Shown here: positions 37,493 to 47,915 of the stretch, in pieces
Layout of the letters: every line of letters begins with the position of its first letter
Position numbering within the stretch: position 1 is the stretch's first letter
NCBI RefSeq assembly: GCF_013410065.1
Contig: NZ_JACCCW010000001.1
Span: 930,001-994,000 of the forward strand
DNA: 64,000 nt
Origin: Granulicella arctica
GTDB lineage: Bacteria; Acidobacteriota; Terriglobia; Terriglobales; Acidobacteriaceae
Direction of reading: 5' to 3'
Notes under the pieces: generated by a model
What the model was told of the DNA's origin: nothing
Database searches by the model: none
The model's input: the letters and a program-made list of their open reading frames with translations, nothing else
Translations under genes and position numbers: made by a program

Positions 37493-38320
37493 ATGGCCCG
37501 CAACAGTCCCATCACGATGACCTTCCCGCCCTTCGCTGGCGTCACCCGTAAGCTCATCCTGGCAAACGTGGCCGTCTTCTTCGGCCTGCTCCTCCTGCAT
37601 TGGGTCTCGCCGGGCGTCGCCGAGTTCCTGCTCGGCCACCTCCTGCTCGAACCCCTGGCCCTTCTGCGCGGCGAGCTCTGGCAACCCGTCACCTACTCCT
37701 TCCTCACCACCGGTATCCTCGACATCCTCTTCGGCATGTTGACCCTCTGGTTCTGCGGATCGCTCCTCGAAGGCGTCTACGGCGCCCAGTGGCTCGCCGA
37801 GCTCTACTTCACCTCCGCTATCGGCGGCGCGCTCCTCGCCTCCGCCATCAGCTTCACCCACATCTTCGGCCTCACCCCGCTCGCCGCCGCCACCGGAGCC
37901 TGGGCCGGCATCTTCGGCCTCCTCATCGCCATCGCCATGCGCTTCGGCGAGCAGGAGTTCCTCCTCTGGTTCGTCCTCCGCATCAAGGCCAAGTACATGG
38001 TCGCGATCTACATCCTCATCGCGATCGCCATCCTGCTCAAAGGCGGCAACGCCTTCACCGCCCTCCTGCAACTCGCCGGAGCCCTCTGCGGCTTCCTCTA
38101 TGTCCACTTCGCGCCCCGCCGCGGCCTCGCCTTCGGGTTCAGCGAGCGCTACTTCGGCCTCCGCAACGGCTACTACCGCTGGAAGCGCCGCCGCGCCGCC
38201 CGCAAGTTCGAGGTCTACATGGGCAAGCAAGGCCGCAAGGTCCACTTCGACAAAGACGGCCGCTACATCGACCCCGACACCATCAAAAAGAACCCCAACG
38301 ACCGTAGCTGGATGAACTAG
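37493..38320 (+). CDS. Rhomboid-family membrane protein without the catalytic dyad
   Basis: 275 residues: six hydrophobic segments in the rhomboid arrangement over residues 18-205, then a basic cytoplasmic tail (RKVHFDKDGRYIDPD). The rhomboid Ser motif GxSG is replaced by GAWAG (W137 where Ser is expected), and the His of the last helix (HxxGxxxG) is Q193 in LLQLAGALCGFLY. Tertiary context (FGLLIAIA after the motif) is otherwise kept. It therefore looks like a bacterial pseudoprotease comparable in principle to iRhoms and derlins, which bind but do not cut membrane proteins. Confidence 0.8.
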   Translation: MARNSPITMTFPPFAGVTRKLILANVAVFFGLLLLHWVSPGVAEFLLGHLLLEPLALLRGELWQPVTYSFLTTGILDILFGMLTLWFCGSLLEGVYGAQWLAELYFTSAIGGALLASAISFTHIFGLTPLAAATGAWAGIFGLLIAIAMRFGEQEFLLWFVLRIKAKYMVAIYILIAIAILLKGGNAFTALLQLAGALCGFLYVHFAPRRGLAFGFSERYFGLRNGYYRWKRRRAARKFEVYMGKQGRKVHFDKDGRYIDPDTIKKNPNDRSWMN

Positions 38321-38385
38321 CCCCGCGAGTACTTGCATTGGCCATTGCTGTTGTCTGTTCTTATCTCACCCCAAACAAATACTCT

Positions 38386-38455
38386 GACATCCTGAGCGAA
38401 GCACGCAGTGCGTAGTCGAAGGACCTGCGGTGGCTTTTGCCGTTGCCTGTTCTTT
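38386..38455 (+). repeat. Copy 1 of the GTCATCCTGAGCG dispersed repeat
   Basis: Starts GACATCCTGAGCGAAG, then AGTCGAAGGACCTGCGG and TTGCCGTTGCCTGTTCTT. It shares the CATCCTGAGCG head and the GAAGGACC(T)G middle with the copies at 50.6, 56.1, 56.2 and 57.2 kb, all in the same orientation. A partial copy of the tail (TTGTCTGTTCTTAT) also lies just before it at 38350-38363. Confidence 0.75.
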
Positions 38456-38500
38456 TAGTTGTCATTCCACCGACGCCCGCCGAGCATAGAATATGCCATC

Positions 38501-38710
38501 ATGCGCAGCCCGTCCGCGCGCCTCCATGCGTTCTACCTACCGACGTTAGCGATCTTCCTCGCATTGGCAACACCAGCAGGAAGCGCCCAATCCGCGACAC
38601 CCTCCATCTTCACCGCTCTCCAGGAGCAGCTCGGCCTCAAGCTAGAACCCCAAAAAGGTCCCGTACCAGTCCTCGTAATCGACCACGCCGAAATGCCCAC
38701 CGACAACTAG
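38501..38710 (+). pseudogene. Internally deleted TIGR03435 (DUF3738) family relic
   Basis: 69 residues from ATG 38501: a signal peptide ([20 protein letters not shown]) joined directly to the extreme C-terminus of the acidobacterial TIGR03435 family ([20 protein letters not shown], then [14 protein letters not shown]). Full-length members are roughly 250-300 residues, so the whole middle is absent, yet the frame joins cleanly. Either an in-frame deletion relic or a mini-protein. It lies just after repeat copy 1. Confidence 0.7.
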
Positions 38711-38733
38711 CAAGTAGACATCTCTGTAGAAGC

Positions 38734-39918
38734 TCAGTGCTTCTTCATCATGTCCGGCCCACTGCACCGCTCGTCCTGCGTCGTCCCGAAGTTAACCATC
38801 GTGTATCCGTTCTGCCCCTCCTGGATCGCATAAAACTGCTTGCCTCCCGGCTTGGCATCCATCTCCACCTCATACCGGCCCTTCACCGAACAAGCCCGCA
38901 CCGGCCCATATTCATAACTCACATAGGCCTTTGCGTCTTTTTCCGAAGCTGCCAGTCGCTCATGCAAAGCCTTCAGCCCTTCGATCGCCTCCGGAGCCGT
39001 CTGCTCCTTTGCCTCATCCCAAGGCATATCCAGCCACTCCTCCACAAACCCACGTCCATTGGTAGCGATCGGCGCAACACGCGTGATCTGATCCCCCGCG
39101 ACTCGGTAGCGATACACAACCCCTCGCTCATAGCCTTCGTCAAGATCCAGCGCCACAGCATTCAACCGCAGCTCAAACCCATCCGCCGTAGACCGTAACC
39201 GCACCACCCCATCAGCGCGCGAGTAGCTCCGCTCTGTATGCCACACCACACGGGGAGCACCTCCATCCGCTCTCGGCTCCAGTACATCAAGTTTGAACCC
39301 GCTGAATCGCGACGTACACCAGTCCGTCCCATGCGCCACCACCACCCGCATCCCATCCGCAACATCCCCCGGCACCACAGCCATAAAGAAATCCCCAAAC
39401 GCACCTGAGATCTCCGCATACTCTCCGCTCTGCCACCGCATCCTCTGCCGCCAACCCTCCGGCTTCACCTCATACAACAGCAGCAGCGTATCGTCACCGC
39501 ATTCGATCCCGAAGCTGACCTCGACCACTCGCAGTCCTGGCACATTCGCAGGAGTCGACACCGACACCGAAAGATCCCCACCATATGGCCCGCCCTTCGA
39601 ATCCGTCGTCGTAGAGGGCACAGATGCCTGACGCGCTCCCAGCAGCTTGGCCAGACTTCCTTCGATCGTCGCTGCATCCGACCCCGCTGGCACGCACCTC
39701 ATCCCAGCGCCTACCGCAGTAGCCAACGCATCCTTCAGACGAGCAATCTGCCTTCGAACCGCCGGCGGCACATCAGGCGACATGTCCTCGACCTGCACCT
39801 TCAGCAGCTCACCCTGACGCGCACGCACCTGCGCCACCGCCGCATCGAGCACACACGCTTGCTGCGCCACCAGGGGCGCAGCAAGCAACACCATCATCGA
39901 AAACATAACGAAGCGCAT
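38734..39918 (-). CDS. Secreted protein of unknown function (394 aa)
   Basis: I do not recognise the family. ATG 39918 gives a clear signal peptide (FVMFSMMVLLAAPLVAQQ). The mature protein has a helical N-terminal part (CVLDAAVAQVRARQGELLKV, DVPPAVRRQIARLKDALA), then a mostly beta region with four or more Cys (GIECGDDTLLLLYEV, GTDWCTSRFSGFKLDVLEP, GPVRACSVKGRYEVE, DERCSGPDMM), suggesting disulfides. It begins 33 bp after the aspS stop on the same strand and may be co-transcribed, but no functional link is apparent. Confidence 0.7.
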   Translation of the reverse strand: MRFVMFSMMVLLAAPLVAQQACVLDAAVAQVRARQGELLKVQVEDMSPDVPPAVRRQIARLKDALATAVGAGMRCVPAGSDAATIEGSLAKLLGARQASVPSTTTDSKGGPYGGDLSVSVSTPANVPGLRVVEVSFGIECGDDTLLLLYEVKPEGWRQRMRWQSGEYAEISGAFGDFFMAVVPGDVADGMRVVVAHGTDWCTSRFSGFKLDVLEPRADGGAPRVVWHTERSYSRADGVVRLRSTADGFELRLNAVALDLDEGYERGVVYRYRVAGDQITRVAPIATNGRGFVEEWLDMPWDEAKEQTAPEAIEGLKALHERLAASEKDAKAYVSYEYGPVRACSVKGRYEVEMDAKPGGKQFYAIQEGQNGYTMVNFGTTQDERCSGPDMMKKH

Positions 39919-39951
39919 CACGCCCAAAGCATACCGCAGAGACAAGAACCC

Positions 39952-41775
<1,824 letters not shown>

Positions 41776-41848
41776 AATCTTCCTATTGTACGAACTTCCG
41801 GGGGATTGCCACCATCTGCAAGCGCAGCGATGACGCAAGCACCCTAAT

Positions 41849-42145
41849 TTAAGCGATTTTCAACTTCGCCTCAGCGATCGCCGCAGAGATCACCGTGTCG
41901 TCGATCCCATGTCTCCGAAGACTTTCGGTAAGTGTCAGCAGTTGTGAGTGCTCCATCTCAGCCTGGTCTTTGCGCAGACCTTGACCGATGTATGCGCGAA
42001 TCAAGGGTTGGTAACCAGAAAAGCCGAGCGCAGGGGCAATCTCTTTCAGATCCCCGATCACATCCTCAGGGATACGGATGCTGATCGTCGTCATCTGACG
42101 ATCTTTGGTCAATCGCTGCTTGAGTCTTTCACTCACTGTCTTCAT
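41849..42145 (-). CDS. brnA: BrnA-position ribbon-helix-helix antitoxin
   Basis: 98 residues. The middle SIRIPEDVIGDLKEIAPALG is a ribbon-helix-helix DNA-binding segment followed by FSGYQPLIRAYIGQGL, the helical block typical of CopG/BrnA antitoxins; the C-terminal helix would clamp the toxin. AAAGGAAAA precedes the ATG. It overlaps the end of brnT by 17 nt, so the two are translationally coupled in the toxin-first order of brnTA. It probably represses the operon at the palindrome 42434-42462. Confidence 0.82.
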   Translation of the reverse strand: MKTVSERLKQRLTKDRQMTTISIRIPEDVIGDLKEIAPALGFSGYQPLIRAYIGQGLRKDQAEMEHSQLLTLTESLRRHGIDDTVISAAIAEAKLKIA

Positions 42146-42428
42146 AGGTTTTCCTTTCCCGCGCTGTAGCAGGCCGTGCGGAGATGATGCGTATTCCAGC
42201 CTCTTCGCGCACTACGTGCACCACAAAGAGCAAGGTCCAGTCGTCCGCAAGACCTGTCACAGCATCACGCTGCTCCCCGCCCACACTTGCGTCTTGGAGC
42301 CGAAGAAACGGATCGAAGAACACCTCACAAGCCTTCTCAAACGCAACACCGTGCTTCGCGAGGTTGGCAGATGCTTTATCGATATCCCAGACGAAGCGTT
42401 GCCCTTGATAGAGAAACGCAAGGTCCAT
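42129..42428 (-). CDS. brnT: BrnT-family toxin (ribonuclease)
   Basis: 99 residues from ATG 42428. BrnT hallmarks in order: FVWDIDKASANLAKHGVAFE, VFFDPF, a central beta sheet (WTLLFVVHVV) and RIISARPATARERKTYE, the conserved C-terminal block. BrnT is a RelE-like RNase that arrests growth by cutting RNA and is neutralised by BrnA. The protein appears complete. There is no clear ribosome site; a GTG two codons upstream is possible. Confidence 0.88.
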   Translation of the reverse strand: MDLAFLYQGQRFVWDIDKASANLAKHGVAFEKACEVFFDPFLRLQDASVGGEQRDAVTGLADDWTLLFVVHVVREEAGIRIISARPATARERKTYEDSE

Positions 42429-42433
42429 AGCCA

Positions 42434-42462
42434 CCAGTGTATATATAACGTATATACACTGG
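42434..42462. promoter_or_regulatory. Probable brnTA operator
   Basis: CCAGTGTATATA-TAACG-TATATACACTGG, perfect 12-bp arms with 5-nt spacer, ending six bases before the brnT ATG. A dyad at this place is expected for autorepression by a ribbon-helix-helix antitoxin, and the TATATA core could double as the -10 region. Confidence 0.75.
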
Positions 42463-42541
42463 TCAAGCAGAAAGACTAGAGCATCTTCACTATTACTGCA
42501 GTGCGGGCCTTATTGCTTCCCACCCTCGCCATCTGATGGAC

Positions 42542-42826
42542 CTAGGCCGCCACACTCGATGGAAATGGCTTTACCCTGGGCCTTTTCTTTCGGGAAGCCT
42601 CCCAAAGATCGCGCTGCATCTGGAGCCGAAGCCAAAGATCCGGCTCCGTCCCGAAGGCCTCGCTCAAGCGCAGTGCCATATCCGCCGAGACCCCTGCCTT
42701 TCCATGCAACACACGCGAAAGCGCCGGGCGTGTCACCCCAATGCGCTTTGCAACCTCAGTCACCGAATGATCCGCCATGTAGTAGGCAAGAATGCTGCCA
42801 GGATGTGCCGGGTTATGCATACGCAT
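42542..42826 (-). CDS. higA: HigA-family antitoxin
   Basis: 94 residues: NPAHPGSILAYYMADHSVTE, an XRE helix-turn-helix (VAKRIGVTRPALSRVLHGKAG) and the HigA block DMALRLSEAFGTEPDLWLRLQ. It starts 12 bp after the higB stop on the same strand. It should neutralise the HigB upstream and repress the pair. It lies about 114 bp upstream of brnT, so the two TA modules are adjacent and codirectional. Confidence 0.92.
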   Translation of the reverse strand: MRMHNPAHPGSILAYYMADHSVTEVAKRIGVTRPALSRVLHGKAGVSADMALRLSEAFGTEPDLWLRLQMQRDLWEASRKKRPRVKPFPSSVAA

Positions 42827-42838
42827 GGAATCGCCTCC

Positions 42839-43117
42839 TCAGTGATAGTCCTGGTAATCGACGAGAACCGCGTCCTCGCCTTCAAACGTAAAGGTAAGCC
42901 GCCAGTTCCCGTTCACGCTGACGGACCAGTGTCCCGCCATACCTGCCTTCAGCTCATGCCATTGCCAGCCCGGCAGATTCATCTCTTCCGATTTTCTGGC
43001 GATATTCAAAACCGTTAACTGATCGCTCAACTTTGCGGCATGTTTCGGCTGAATGCCGGCCTTCGAGCCCGTAGAAAAAAATCTCTCAATACCCTTATGC
43101 CGAAAGCTCCGAATCAT
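42839..43117 (-). CDS. higB: HigB-family toxin (ribosome-dependent mRNA interferase)
   Basis: 92 residues, the normal length. IRSFRHKGIERFFSTGSKAG at the start, HAAKLSDQLTVLNIA, LPGWQWHELKAGMAGHWSVS, and NWRLTFTFEGEDAVLVDYQDYH at the end give a complete HigB/RelE fold. It is intact, in contrast to the truncated higB at 8.7-8.9 kb; the two belong to different subgroups (LPGW...HELKAG here, LRVPPSN...EKLNG there). Confidence 0.92.
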   Translation of the reverse strand: MIRSFRHKGIERFFSTGSKAGIQPKHAAKLSDQLTVLNIARKSEEMNLPGWQWHELKAGMAGHWSVSVNGNWRLTFTFEGEDAVLVDYQDYH

Positions 43118-43133
43118 GTCAGATAAATTGTAC

Positions 43134-43149
43134 AGCGTAACGCCACGCT
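43134..43149. promoter_or_regulatory. Possible higBA operator
   Basis: AGCGT-AACGCC-ACGCT, a short inverted repeat 16 bp upstream of higB, flanked by imperfect continuation of the arms. HigA proteins commonly bind such dyads. Short arms, so tentative. Confidence 0.35.
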
Positions 43150-43161
43150 ACACACTTCGTC

Positions 43162-44457
43162 CTATCTTCGCAGCACCTGCGCCAACTCCGCCCGTTCCAC
43201 CTTAGCCTGCTCGCCCGTCGCAAACGTCTTGACCGTCAAAATCCCCGAGCTCACCTCATCCTCACCCAGAATCACAATCCGCCGCGCCACCTTGTCTGCC
43301 GCGTCGAAGCTCTTCTTCAGCCGGAAGCTCCCATCGCCCACCTCAACCGACAGCCCCGCTCGCCGCAGCTCCCGCGCCAACGCCAGCGCCGCAGCATTCT
43401 GCTCCACACCCATCGGCGCAAGATACGCATCCAGCTTCGTCGTCTCGACAGCAGCCGCCTGCGCCTGCAACGTCAAAATCAGCCGGTCCTCGCCAATCGC
43501 AAACCCGATCCCCGGAGCCTTCGGGCCGCCCAGCATCTCGCTCAGCCCGTCATACCGACCACCGCCCAGCAGAGCATTCTGCGTCCCCAAACCACTGCCG
43601 TCCGGAACCGTAAACTCGAAAGTCGTCCGCGTGTAGTAGTCCAACCCACGCACCAGCCGAGGATTCACGTGATAAGCCACGCCGCACGCATCCAGCGCAG
43701 CTAAAACCTGCTGAAAATGCGCCGTCGACTCCGCGTCCAGAAAGTCCGCGATCTTCGGCAGCCCATTGATCAGCTCCTGATCGTTCGGGTCCTTCGAGTC
43801 CAGCACCCGCAGCGGATTCGTCTCCGCCCGCCGCTGATTGTCCTCGCACATCAAATGCTTCACCGGAGCCAGCGCCTCACGCAGCGCCGCCACATACCGC
43901 GGCCTGTCCGTCGATGACCCAACCGAGTTCACCTCCAGCCGCCAGCCCCTCACGCCCAGCTCATCCAGCAGAGAGCCCAGCATCTCCAGCACCTCGGCAT
44001 CGCGCACCGCGCTCTCCGCGCCCGACGACACTGGCCCCAGAACCTCCGCCCCAATCTGCCAGAACTGCCGATACCGCCCCCGCTGCGGGCGTTCTCTACG
44101 GAATTGTGGGCCTATGTAGAACAGCTTCTGCAACTGCCCCGTATCGCCCAACTTGTGCTCGATATACGCCCGAACCACGCCAGCCGTATTCTCCGGCCGC
44201 AGCGTCAAACTCTGCGCCTTCTCAGAGGCCGCACGCGCCCGGTCCTCCCACGTGTACATCTCCTTCGAGACGATATCCGTCTCCTCGCCCACACCCCGGG
44301 CAAACAGCTCCGTCGCCTCAAACAGCGGCGTCCGAATCTCGCCAAACCCATACCGCGCAAACACACCCCGGGCGACAGCCTCCACCCGATTCCACAGCTC
44401 CGTCTCCGGCGGCAGCAGATCCCGCGTACCCCGAACAGCCTTCAAAGTCCCTGACAT
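43162..44457 (-). CDS. hisS: Histidyl-tRNA synthetase
   Basis: Class II synthetase of 431 residues. KAVRGTRDLLPPET at the start, motif 2 (PQFRRERPQRGRYRQFWQ), the HisA histidine-binding block (RGLDYYTRTTFE), motif 3 (GIGFAIGEDRL) and the C-terminal anticodon domain (DAYLAPMG, RIVILGEDEV) are present. In many bacteria hisS and aspS are neighbours; here 2.4 kb away in the same orientation, with higBA and brnTA between them. Confidence 0.96.
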   Translation of the reverse strand: MSGTLKAVRGTRDLLPPETELWNRVEAVARGVFARYGFGEIRTPLFEATELFARGVGEETDIVSKEMYTWEDRARAASEKAQSLTLRPENTAGVVRAYIEHKLGDTGQLQKLFYIGPQFRRERPQRGRYRQFWQIGAEVLGPVSSGAESAVRDAEVLEMLGSLLDELGVRGWRLEVNSVGSSTDRPRYVAALREALAPVKHLMCEDNQRRAETNPLRVLDSKDPNDQELINGLPKIADFLDAESTAHFQQVLAALDACGVAYHVNPRLVRGLDYYTRTTFEFTVPDGSGLGTQNALLGGGRYDGLSEMLGGPKAPGIGFAIGEDRLILTLQAQAAAVETTKLDAYLAPMGVEQNAAALALARELRRAGLSVEVGDGSFRLKKSFDAADKVARRIVILGEDEVSSGILTVKTFATGEQAKVERAELAQVLRR

Positions 44458-44510
44458 AAGCTCTTAGTCTATAGAAAAATACGCCAAATCGGCCCGCAAG
44501 CCGCCCCCAC

Positions 44511-44897
44511 CTACCGCAACGTGATGCGGAACGTCGTAGCCCGATTCTCGGCAAACGAAACCTCGCGATTCGTCATCGCCGCCTCGCTCGCCCCAACCGA
44601 TGGCTCCATCGGAGCATGGTCCGCCTCCGTCAGGCACACCAGCCCTTGCAAACACCGCAGCTCCGTCGGAGTCCCCGGCATCTTGTTCCACCCCTGCACC
44701 AGATACTCCTCCATCTGCATCCCGTCGCCCATCTGCAACAGCACATCGTTTGAGTAGTTGATGAACACCTTCGCCCCATCCACCTTCGCCTCATTCCGAT
44801 ACACCGCACCCAACGGATCCCGTACATAAATCCGCTGCCGGTTGATCGCAACATACCCAACAGCCACCAAGGTCAACACCAGCAGAATCGTCCGCAT
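44511..44897 (-). CDS. Small membrane-anchored or secreted protein of unknown function (128 aa)
   Basis: A hydrophobic N-terminus (TILLVLTLVAVGYVAI) serves as signal or anchor, followed by about 110 residues of probable beta structure (RDPLGAVYRNEAKVDGAKVFIN, NDVLLQMGDG) with two Cys (LRCLQGLVCLTEAD) that may pair. Its ATG abuts the stop of the FAD oxidoreductase gene with no gap, so the two are co-translated. No family recognised. Confidence 0.7.
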   Translation of the reverse strand: MRTILLVLTLVAVGYVAINRQRIYVRDPLGAVYRNEAKVDGAKVFINYSNDVLLQMGDGMQMEEYLVQGWNKMPGTPTELRCLQGLVCLTEADHAPMEPSVGASEAAMTNREVSFAENRATTFRITLR

Positions 44898-46616
44898 CTA
44901 TTTCTTCTCCTCGTGGTACTCCTGCTCCGTGTTGATCCCCCACAGCGCCGCCTTATCTACCCTGCCCGCGATGATCCCGTCCACCGCCGTCATCGCCGTC
45001 AACATGCTGTGATCCTGATTGTTGTACTTGTGCATCCCATTCCGCCCCACCAGAAAAAGATTCGCGAAGCCATCCGTCCACGCCCGCAGCTCATCGAACC
45101 GATCATACGTCCCGAAGTACGCCGGATACGTCTTCGGCACCCGCACCACATGCCCGTCCGTCACCGCACCGGCATCCAGTATCCCGATCTTCGCCACCTC
45201 AGCAATCGCAAACCGCTTCAGGTCCTCATCGTCCATCTTCCAGAGATCATCCGTGTCATAGCAGAAATACTCCAGCCCAATCCACACCTTCGTCGGGTCG
45301 GAGACCAGGTACGGACTCCAGTTATTGAAGATCTGCAACCGTCCCAGCAGCACATCCGGCTCCTGCACATAGATCCACGTATCCTTCAGCAGTCCGCCAT
45401 CCGGCTCATGCACCTTCAGCCGATCACACAGCAGCCCCACCGTAATAAAGTCGCGATACTGCAGCCCCTCCGCCACCTCGCGCACCGCATCCGGCACCGG
45501 AGCGTCCATCGCTCGCACCAGCTCCTTCATCGGCATCGTCGAGAAGAAGTACTCGCCCGCAAACGTCCGTCGCTCGCCCGCATCGTTCACCGCCTCGATC
45601 GAGACCACCGTCTCTCCCTCGCAGCAGATCCGATCCACACGCCAGCCCATGTGAATCTCTCCGCCAAGCCGGACAATCTCGTCCGCCACATGCTCCCACA
45701 ACTGCCCCGGCCCAAACTTCGGATACAGAAACCGTTCAATCAAGCTCGTATCCGTACCCTTTTGCGAAAGATCGTCCTTCTTCTTTCTTGCAAAGGTCTT
45801 CTTCACAAAGTGCTTCACCGCCGTCGTCAGGCTCAGCCCCTTGATCCGCTGCGCGCCCCACTCCGCCGAGATCTGCTCGCACGGCGTCCCCCACACCTTC
45901 TCCGTGTAGCTCTTAAAAAACGTCAGGTAAAGCTGCCGCCCAAACCGGTTGATCAGAAAATCCTCAAGACTCTTCTCCGGCGCAATCTGGCTCACCCGCG
46001 ACTTCAGATAACTTGTCCCTACCTTGACCGTCCGCACCACGCCCAGATTGCTCAGCGTCGTCGCCGTCAGCGTAATCGGATAGTCGAAGAACCTCCGCAG
46101 GTAATAAATCCGGCTCTTGCGCGGACGAATCAGCATCACCAGATCCGGCTCGACCGGCTCCGCCGCAACCACCGTCTCCGTATGCCCATGCTCCGCCGGA
46201 TGCCCCATCTCATTCGCATCCGCACCATCCGCGTCCGTCTCATCCGTATCGGTCTCAATCGTCAGCGGCCCAACACCGCGCAGCACCGGCTCCTCGTCCA
46301 GATGCGCAGGCACAGCGATCACACGCCGCTTCCCCTGGTAGCTGATCTCCTGCTCCGACGCCTCACCCCCCGCATCCTCTCCATCCAGCGGAGGCATCAG
46401 GTCGATCCACCACTGCATCACCCGATCGCTCTTCGAGAAGAACCGGTGCCCACCGATATCCATCCGGTTGCCCTTATACCGAATCGTCCGCGAGATCCCA
46501 CCGATCTCCTCACTCGCCTCCAGAATGATCGGAGTAACATCGCTACGCCGCAGCAACTCCAGCCCCGCCGTCAACCCAGCAGGTCCCGCTCCAATAATGA
46601 TCGCTTTTCTGTTCAA
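44898..46616 (-). CDS. NAD(P)/FAD-dependent oxidoreductase, UDP-galactopyranose-mutase/amine-oxidase-like
   Basis: About 572 residues. Dinucleotide-binding motif [20 protein letters not shown] at the N-terminus, then [14 protein letters not shown] and [13 protein letters not shown], the FAD cradle of the UDP-galactopyranose-mutase and protoporphyrinogen-oxidase-like group. The insertion at about 90-165 is acidic and low-complexity ([16 protein letters not shown]). C-terminal [19 protein letters not shown] contacts FAD. Members are often found with cell-surface polysaccharide genes; the exact reaction is unknown. The start is uncertain: TTG 46616 has GAGG upstream, another TTG lies at 46640. 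Confidence 0.83.
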   Translation of the reverse strand: MNRKAIIIGAGPAGLTAGLELLRRSDVTPIILEASEEIGGISRTIRYKGNRMDIGGHRFFSKSDRVMQWWIDLMPPLDGEDAGGEASEQEISYQGKRRVIAVPAHLDEEPVLRGVGPLTIETDTDETDADGADANEMGHPAEHGHTETVVAAEPVEPDLVMLIRPRKSRIYYLRRFFDYPITLTATTLSNLGVVRTVKVGTSYLKSRVSQIAPEKSLEDFLINRFGRQLYLTFFKSYTEKVWGTPCEQISAEWGAQRIKGLSLTTAVKHFVKKTFARKKKDDLSQKGTDTSLIERFLYPKFGPGQLWEHVADEIVRLGGEIHMGWRVDRICCEGETVVSIEAVNDAGERRTFAGEYFFSTMPMKELVRAMDAPVPDAVREVAEGLQYRDFITVGLLCDRLKVHEPDGGLLKDTWIYVQEPDVLLGRLQIFNNWSPYLVSDPTKVWIGLEYFCYDTDDLWKMDDEDLKRFAIAEVAKIGILDAGAVTDGHVVRVPKTYPAYFGTYDRFDELRAWTDGFANLFLVGRNGMHKYNNQDHSMLTAMTAVDGIIAGRVDKAALWGINTEQEYHEEKK

Positions 46617-46794
46617 CCTTGCCTCATATCCATGCCCCAAGGCGCAGCGCGCCTACGCATGCCTCGGTTTCCATCCAATCCCCGAGTATACGGGCTGGCT
46701 CTAAAAACATTAGACGCGATGCAGCAGCCTAAAGCTCACCCGAGCAATGAAACAACAATAGTCTCAGGGAACCGAATGGCCGACTCATTCCAAA

Positions 46795-47736
46795 TCACCC
46801 GGCATCTTCCGCTACGAGTGATGGTTCCGGTTTTTTCACTCGCGTCGTCGTGATCACAATCACGCCGATCAAAACAAACAGAGTCCCCAGAATCGTTCGC
46901 AAGCCAAGCGGTTCACCACCCAGGAAGTATCCCAACACCACAGCGACCAGCGGGTTCACATACGCGTAAGTCCCCACTTTGGTTGGCGATTCATGATGAA
47001 TCAGCCATACATAGGCGGTAAACGCGATAATGGAGCCCGGGACGATCAGGTAGAGCAACGCGAGCCACGCGCTACGTGAGACAGTCGACGGATGAAAATT
47101 GCGAAACTCTCCCAGCGCGGCGGCAGCGACAGTCAGCAACAGCCCCCCGGCAAGCATCTGGCTCCCGGCGCTCATCACCTTGGACGACGGCAACGGCAGC
47201 TTGCGCGTAAGCGTAGACCCTATCGACCAACTCACCGATCCAATGAGGATCGCCACAGCACCCGCCCTGTCGATCGGCGCTCCGCCGAGGTTCAACGAGC
47301 GGCTCATCAATACAACGACTCCCCCAATTCCGATCAGGAGCGCCAAGGCTAAACGAGCGGTAAGCTTTTGCGTTCGCAGGAGGATGATCTCCGATAGCGC
47401 CATAAACACCGGGATCATAGCCAATATCACCGCCGCGGTACCCGAAGGCACATGCTGCTCGGCCCAGAACAAAAGACCGTATGCGAAGACAAAGATCAGC
47501 AAGGCAACCAGGAACGAAGAGATCCATTCACGGCGGCTAGGGGAGCGCTCACCCTGCGCAATCATCCAGCCATAAAGAACGAGCCCCGCCACCAGGAACC
47601 GCATCGCCGCCAGAAGAAACGGCGGGACTTCGTGAACGCCAATGCGTATGGCGAGAAACGTGGATCCCCACACAAGGTAGATGATCGCGAAAGCTAACAG
47701 AGTCTTCCATGTCGGGCGATGGGTTTCGGTTTCCAT
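46795..47736 (-). CDS. EamA/DMT-family transporter
   Basis: 313 residues with ten membrane helices in two EamA repeats. Diagnostic pieces: IIYLVWGSTFLAIRIGVHEVPPF, AIILAMIPVFMALSEI-type helices, VLGYFLGGEPLGLRTILG near the end. Such proteins export metabolites or drugs; the substrate is unknown. ATG 47736 is preferred over 47751. It is separate from the FAD oxidoreductase (178 bp) and follows the clpB terminator. Confidence 0.9.
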   Translation of the reverse strand: METETHRPTWKTLLAFAIIYLVWGSTFLAIRIGVHEVPPFLLAAMRFLVAGLVLYGWMIAQGERSPSRREWISSFLVALLIFVFAYGLLFWAEQHVPSGTAAVILAMIPVFMALSEIILLRTQKLTARLALALLIGIGGVVVLMSRSLNLGGAPIDRAGAVAILIGSVSWSIGSTLTRKLPLPSSKVMSAGSQMLAGGLLLTVAAAALGEFRNFHPSTVSRSAWLALLYLIVPGSIIAFTAYVWLIHHESPTKVGTYAYVNPLVAVVLGYFLGGEPLGLRTILGTLFVLIGVIVITTTRVKKPEPSLVAEDAG

Positions 47737-47861
47737 AGGGATTCTTACCAATCACTCTACCAAGCTCCCTCGCCTGATCTCCCATGTCCTACGAATCATG
47801 GGCAAACCATAAACCCCTTGCGAAAACCTCGCTTCCTGATTTCGGTCTTTCCGATTACCAA

Positions 47862-47894
47862 CAAAAAGCCGTTGGCGCCTCAGCACCAACGGCT
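47862..47894 (-). terminator. Rho-independent terminator of clpB
   Basis: On the minus strand AGCCGTTGGTGC-TGAG-GCGCCAACGGCT forms a 12-bp stem with one G-U pair, followed by TTTTTGTTGG, about 20 bp after the clpB stop. Confidence 0.88.
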
Positions 47895-47915
47895 AGGTCT
47901 CCCAACACCATCCCT

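Noticed and set aside
36209..38338. 709-residue minus-strand frame rich in Gly, Glu, Asp and Val
   Set aside because: Antisense shadow of the M28 peptidase and rhomboid-like genes, caused by G+C-rich third positions; no family-like motif.
44913..46853. 646-residue plus-strand Arg/His/Leu-rich frame
   Set aside because: Antisense to the FAD oxidoreductase, which has an unmistakable FAD motif.
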